Assembly: GCA_036926305.1 (NCBI GenBank)
Contig: JAXCHB010000198.1
Span: 2,313,001-2,377,000, forward strand
Source: Uropetala carovei
Lineage: Eukaryota; Arthropoda; Insecta; Odonata; Petaluridae
Length of the DNA: 64,000 bases
Direction of reading: 5' to 3'
Positions 58,913 through 64,000 of the stretch are shown in pieces. The translations under genes and the position numbers were made by a program. The notes under the pieces were generated by a model. The model saw nothing but the letters and a program-made list of their open reading frames with translations, was not told the DNA's origin and made no database searches. Positions within the stretch are counted from its first letter, which is position 1; the number at the start of each line of letters is the position of its first letter.

Positions 58913-60037
58913 GGGGATAAACAAATGAGTTGTTTTATTTCCAACACGTTTATATTGCAATTTATTTCTGCTATATAATTTTGTTATTTGTCTATAATTT
59001 TCTATTAATTGACATTAGTCTGTTTTTATTGAACGTTTCTATTCTACTACGCCATCATATCACTCGTTCTGGGACAGTTATTTCCAAATTGCACATTCTA
59101 ACTGCGTTTATCGGAAGTTTGGTAAGACTTTCCCATACATCCTGCTATAAATAGATCTTGCCCCTTCAAAGCACCTAGAATTCACCGCCACTTCCTAGAG
59201 GTCAATAATCACATGGGAAGCAGACGATGATAGGTGGCGAGGGGGAGAGAGATAAAGAGAGAGAGGTGAACGAGCGTATAGGAATGAAAATGTAACGGAA
59301 CCGTAAATCCGTAACCTTGGGAAGGTTAGAAGAGATAGATTGCTAAGACATCCGGCCAGGATTAAATGAGACGGCAACAAGCAGGAAGAAGAAGATGAAG
59401 AGGGGAGGAAGAGGGCGAGGCGGGGAAGAAGGGAGCGGAGATGAGGGGGGGGGGGGGGAGTGGCGGCGTTCCCCGGAGCCACTTCCTAAGGTGGTCTTCC
59501 GCGGAAATACGGAGTCGGGTTGAAAAGTGAATTTTGGCGGGGATCTTTCCTCTCCTGGGGTGTGTGGTGGTAGGAGGAGGGGTTACGTAGCAGATGGCGC
59601 AGATATCGTCCTACCGTCGGAGTGGTGGGGCTTATGGGAGGTTGGGGAGGGGAGGGGAGAGAGGGAGGAGGAGAGAAGAGGAATGTCGGAATACGTTCTT
59701 CCGCTACTCCCTTTTCCGAGAGGTTTTAAACACGTTTCCGGAATGATACAGATCTGTTTGGGGCTGCGGTAGTTGTGGAGGGCAGAAGTTATTGGGTTAA
59801 ATTTTCGCATCTGGAATCGAGAGTCGGTTTGTCGCGTGTGTGTGGCCGGTAGATTATAAAAGAGATATCGCAGAGAGGGAGAGAGAGAGAGGGAGGGAAA
59901 GAGATAGAGGAGAGAGAGAGGGTGAGGACAGAGGGAAAGAGGGAGGCAGAGAAAGAGATATGGTAGAGTTGAGGAAAAGGGGGAAGAGATGTGATGATTT
60001 TAAAAGAGTGAATAAGGGAAAAGATAAAGGTCAAATC
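58913..60037. repeat. Purine-rich block with G14 run
   Basis: AT-rich to about 59200, then strongly G/A-rich from 59225 to 59960, with a 14-base G run near 59445-59458 and (GA)n at about 59875-59960. Frames here are compositional. Confidence 0.6.
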
Positions 60038-60422
60038 GAAAATAAAAATACATTAAAAAAACATTTTTAAGTTATAGGCTTTTTGTAAAGTGCACTGAAA
60101 AATATAAAATATATTTTTGGGTTCAAGAATATATCTGGATCTTAAGGAAAACTTTAATTGAATATGATCATGAATCTCTTTAAAAAGAAGAGGTATGGAA
60201 TATGTTGATTAAATTATTCAGTCCCATATAAATAGACTAAATTCTTGTTTAATCAACATATGCCATACCTCACTTTAAAAAAAAGAGATTCATGACCATA
60301 TACAACGAAAATTTTCCTTAAGATCCAGATATTTTCTTGAACCCAAAAATTTATTTTATATTTGTCAGTGCACTTTACAGAAAGAGTATAACTTAAATAT
60401 GTTTTTTATATATTTTTATTTT
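60038..60422. repeat. Fold-back inverted repeat (hairpin)
   Basis: Left arm about 60038-60213 and right arm about 60248-60422 are reverse complements with high identity (for example GGTTCAAGAA, ATCTGGATCTTAAGGAAAA and CATATGTTGATTAAA or near matches), separated by a 34-nt loop. It has no coding capacity and no clear target duplication. It may be a fold-back transposon, a palindromic MITE or an origin of hairpin RNA. Confidence 0.92.
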
Positions 60423-62640
60423 GTAGTTTTTAGTGAAATGAATTTATAATTACGACAATGAGATCAAATTATGATGTATTAATTTGTATCAAACATTACT
60501 ATTCAATACTGAAAACATAATATGGCTAATATTGTTATAAAACTTTCATAGGGATTTTTTTAATTGCAACATTTTGCCAAACTATGATTTTTATACTGTG
60601 CTCTATGCAGCCCTTCAAAATGCTTGACCAAGAACGAACAAAGACATTATTTAGCCTTGAAATGATTAAAATATATCGGGACTTTTAAAATAGCAGATGA
60701 GACTATTAACACAATGTAAAACTTAAACTGGGGGTGCTCAGTTACCTGTAAATTATCAACTGAAATTTAATTTTAATATAATTTAAAATTAATTACTTTT
60801 CACTCTCATGCATACCATAAAATATATCAATTTTGTTACAAAAAAACACATTCATCTCATGTTAAAAAAATTGTCCATTGATTCTGCATGTGGATTCTTA
60901 TTAATTTATGCTCTACAATTATTTTAACAATTCACTAAAAATCTAAGTTGAAAGGTCATTGAAATTCAAAGTTTAGTAAAACGCATAAGAATTTACCACT
61001 GTGGAACTAAAGCTGACATAGAATGCAGTGTTCATCTTTGTAATGAAATACATTTACTCACAGGAAATTTCCATTCTATTTTTATATCCTCTCTGAAAAC
61101 TTTTAGTAAAATTGTACATAGATGATGTTTAAGAGAAAATCCAAACAATTTCAAAAATTCATATTATTTAGATTAAATAGAAAAGTTCATTAACTGAAAT
61201 TCATAACAGTATTTCTTGCAAACACAATAAAATTGATCGTCGAATTTGTGGCTGTCAGCCATGAAGCAACTATTTTTTTCGGTAAGAATTTTATTGCTAA
61301 GATGTGGAGATCGATTTAATCTTAACTGATTTAGACGTTTAGCTCACACACCTTTGGTTTCTTTTGCCAAACATCGTAATTGATTTTCACCTAGGTTAAC
61401 TAAACGTTCGTTCTTCTTGTGTTTCTTTATTTACAGGAAGTTCATAATTTACTTTGAACTTTTGTAATCGTTCCAGGCGCTTATTTTTATTTTCATTCTA
61501 TATAATCTCTATTCTATTATCTTGTTTTCTTGTAGTATGTACCTATACGTTTTGTCTCGTTAATCTCACTAGCTTTCCTTCCTCCGTTTAATGGATAGTT
61601 TTTTTCATGTCTCGAGTTTCTATGAATTAAAGTACTATTACGTCCTTAAAATCTCATTCGATATAACGTGGGTTGTTTTCAATCTTATCGCATTTTCTTG
61701 CCGCTTGGTGTCACTAGGTGCGCGATAAGTATAGCAATCGATCTGTTCTAGAATTACAAAATAAAATGAAAATACAGAGAACGTGACAACTGTTTAAATA
61801 TTTTTAATCGTGGGACGTCCTAATATATTTTATTATGTACAGCTTTTGTTTCAAATTTATTAATATACATTTATATTTCGGATTTAAATGCATGTATATA
61901 TCTGAACGAAGTTAATAAAAAAGAGTATAATGAAAGCAGATGAATTGAAATTGCGCAGCTGATTTAAAGCAGCAAAGTACAAACGCCTTTTTTTTGGAAG
62001 TGTGGAATCCTTTTAACATTCATTGTATATTACGATATTTTTCTTTACGAACGAAACTGCGTTTATTTGCGCAACGATAGAGCAATAAAGCGGTATCATT
62101 TGGGTGGAATAAATTATTCTGTTTAGAGATTACTTTTTCGACCAACCATTCTACAGCATTTTCGTCGTACCTGTTTCTTATGTGGTACTTCTATGAGTTA
62201 TATTTTTAAATATATGGATTTATAAATATATATTATCAATTGATAAATTATTCTGCTTCATAGAATGTAGAACTAGTAAAATACTCTCCACTGTCTCCTC
62301 TGGAAAGTGAAAATAAAAAATATATATATGCTATATGCGTTATATTAATATTTGCCGTATGTATTTCTAAGGATAATGAAATAAGGATCGTTTTTTACGT
62401 CGAAGAATATTTTCAGTACTTTCCATTAAGGTTTTTCTGATATGCAAAGGGCCGTTCCGTGTTAGGGAGAGAAAATAAAACGAGCCATATTCCCGCGATC
62501 CAGAGAGGAGAGAGAGAGAAATACGCTTATGATTGCATTATTTAAGTGATTAATACTCGCGAGAGAGTACTTTTTGTTGCGCTTATGATGTATAGGAATG
62601 TGAGAAAGACAGTCTGGCAAATAAACCGGATTGGGACGGG
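60423..62640. other. AT-rich sequence, nothing recognised
   Basis: No domain, terminal repeat or tandem array seen. Confidence 0.5.
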
Positions 62641-63114
62641 AGCGAAAACAAGATGAGACATTTTAGGGGGAGGAGGGGGGGGAGGGGGGAGGGGGGGGAG
62701 AGGGTATCAAGCGAAAGCAAAGGCACTTCTAGTCTCCTGGAATCCCTTCACAAACAATGTCTTTTCCTTACGGGCCATTCTTCTTCTCTGGCTGCGTATC
62801 TCTCTGACTCTTTCTCCTCTTACTGTTTTATCTTCTCTCCTCTTTCTTTCCAACCAAGAGAGAGAGAGAGAGAGAGAGAGGGAAATCCTATTTTTCGGAG
62901 ATACGAAGTGGTTTTTTTTTCAGTTGAATTCGGTGGCGTGAGCTTTATCTCTTCGAACGTTGATAAGAGCGAAACCTTTTTTTATGTCCTTTATAAGTTC
63001 CTCAGCTGCCTGCTCGCATTCTTTTCTCCTTTTCTTACCCATACTCTTCTGCACGTTCTAACAAACTCGTGCTAGCACAAAACTACCCTTCTCAAAATCG
63101 CGACGGATTATCAC

Positions 63115-63151
<37 letters not shown>

Positions 63152-63200
63152 GAGAGAAAAAAAGAGAGAAAGAGAGAGAGATAGAGCGGGAGAGAGTGAA
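62641..63200. repeat. G-run tract and (GA)n microsatellites
   Basis: A G-rich tract at about 62666-62703 contains at least four runs of five or more G, so it could form a G-quadruplex. (GA)n runs lie at about 62860-62881 and 63118-63190. Confidence 0.85.
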
Positions 63201-63610
63201 TTGTTAGGTAATTCTAGCGAAATTATCTCATTCCCCTTCCGGGCAGAAGTTCATAATCGAAATTTTTTACGACGTTAATGAAATCGCAGTAGATGTTTTT
63301 TTTTGATTATTCATTTCATCCTCGATTTCACCGTTAAATAATGAAGAACGCTTTTTAATACTTTCAACAAATTCTGTCAAAAAAATGGCTTATTAAATAT
63401 TCTTAATTTAACTAAACAATATCGGTTTGCTTCTATTACGAGACGTTTGTCGCTTTTTACTCTAATTGTTTTTCTCAAGTAAGGATATCTTTGAAGTAAA
63501 AAAATAACAGATTTGAAGATTCTGCGTCTTTCTCTTCGTTTTTTTCCCCTAGGAGACCGTTCCTCTTTATTCTTGCGACTCGATTTTCCGAAGAAAAGGA
63601 CTCTCATTAC

Positions 63611-63789
63611 CTGCGTGATTTGGGCGAGAGGACTTCGCCGGAGGAAGATGTCGGAGACGTTATCGTATTTTCTCTCGGCAGCTCATTAGGATGCTCGTAG
63701 ATTAGCGCTAATAATTCATCCGTCATAAGTGCATTTGGAGTGAATTTATCGGAAAGTCTCGTTCCTTCCACTACCTTCAACGATTTCAT
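63611..63789 (-). CDS. Candidate host exon, unknown protein
   Basis: An open minus-strand segment encodes MKSLKVVEGTRLSDKFTPNA, LMTDELLALIYEHPNELPRE and then TITSPTSSSGEVLSPKSR. It ends at a good splice donor, CGCAG|GTAATG. The ATG has A at -3. The composition is balanced, unlike the low-complexity frames nearby, and it is hydrophilic with a Ser/Thr/Pro-rich end. I recognise no domain or family. Upstream in the same frame there is a TAA within about 45 bases, so the ATG or a nearby acceptor would have to start it. It could be a first coding exon of a gene lying leftward; no next exon was identified. Confidence 0.25.
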
Positions 63790-64000
63790 TATTTGGCGTA
63801 AGGAGGACTTTAAATTGCCATTTTAGTATCCCTCCGCATTGCAGCCCCCCGAAATGATCTTCTCGTTCTGCCCCGCGAATATTAACCGCAAGAGAGAGGA
63901 TCTATGGCGCTCTAGTACCCCCGACTCTTCGTAGCCATTAGTTCAAATTAATCTTCCCCTTAAGTGCCCCTACGTTCTTTCGTTCCTTCTCCATTTTCGT

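Noticed and set aside
1..64000. CRISPR array or bacterial defence system
   Set aside because: No regularly spaced repeats with unique spacers and no prokaryotic gene organisation; the window is eukaryotic.

Overview
This is a stretch of a large, repeat-rich arthropod genome, most likely an insect. The evidence is the AT-rich sequence, abundant (TA)n, (GA)n and (GT)n microsatellites, spliced transposase remains, and a dense mix of hAT, piggyBac, pogo/Tigger-like and non-LTR elements of types common in insects and chelicerates. I see no bacterial genes, no operons, no rRNA and no convincing tRNA. No intact host gene was recognised. The best host-exon candidate is a short open segment with a good splice donor at 63611-63789 on the minus strand, and it is weak. 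Nearly everything that can be interpreted is mobile DNA, all of it broken.

Layout. Positions 31-1943 (minus) hold a 5'-truncated non-LTR retrotransposon (LINE-A, with a CTACAT-type 3' tail) cut off by a hAT-type MITE at 1944-2195. Positions 2.2-11.1 kb are intergenic and include large pyrimidine- and purine-rich blocks. Positions 11.17-11.47 kb are a hAT MITE. Positions 11.67-14.20 kb are a complete-ended but dead hAT element whose transposase carries two separate LINE-A 3'-end insertions. Positions 19.17-21.78 kb hold a MITE inside a MITE next to a 1.75 kb pogo-like element; the outer MITE and the pogo element sit at the same TA of two tandem copies of a short unit. Positions 22.26-23.04 kb are a degenerate CCCCCTTTTAAA-type array. 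Positions 23.04-25.03 kb are a second LINE-A copy interrupted by another LINE (LINE-B) and by a hAT MITE.

Positions 31.20-35.93 kb hold the most unusual object: a 4.7 kb DNA transposon with terminal inverted repeats of about 530 bp, an 8-bp target duplication, a spliced transposase with a CxxH motif belonging to a family I know only as uncharacterised proteins, and a near-perfect 22-bp-arm hairpin upstream of its start codon. A hAT MITE lies 5 bp inside its left tip. Positions 36.0-39.6 kb are a second, ZBED-like hAT relic split by a 2,037-bp piggyBac element with clean TTAA duplications; the hAT frame closes exactly across the insertion. Further MITEs or fragments lie at 40.12-40.40 and 44.63-44.80 kb. 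A possible tRNA-related SINE is near 50.1-50.5 kb, another LINE-A 3' end is at 58.54-58.91 kb, and a fold-back repeat with arms of about 175-bp is at 60.04-60.42 kb.

The nesting gives a relative insertion history: hAT before LINE-A in the 12 kb element, LINE-A before LINE-B at 23 kb, the long-TIR transposon before its MITE, and the ZBED-like hAT before piggyBac. All calls come from reading motifs, termini and target duplications by eye; no database search was made.
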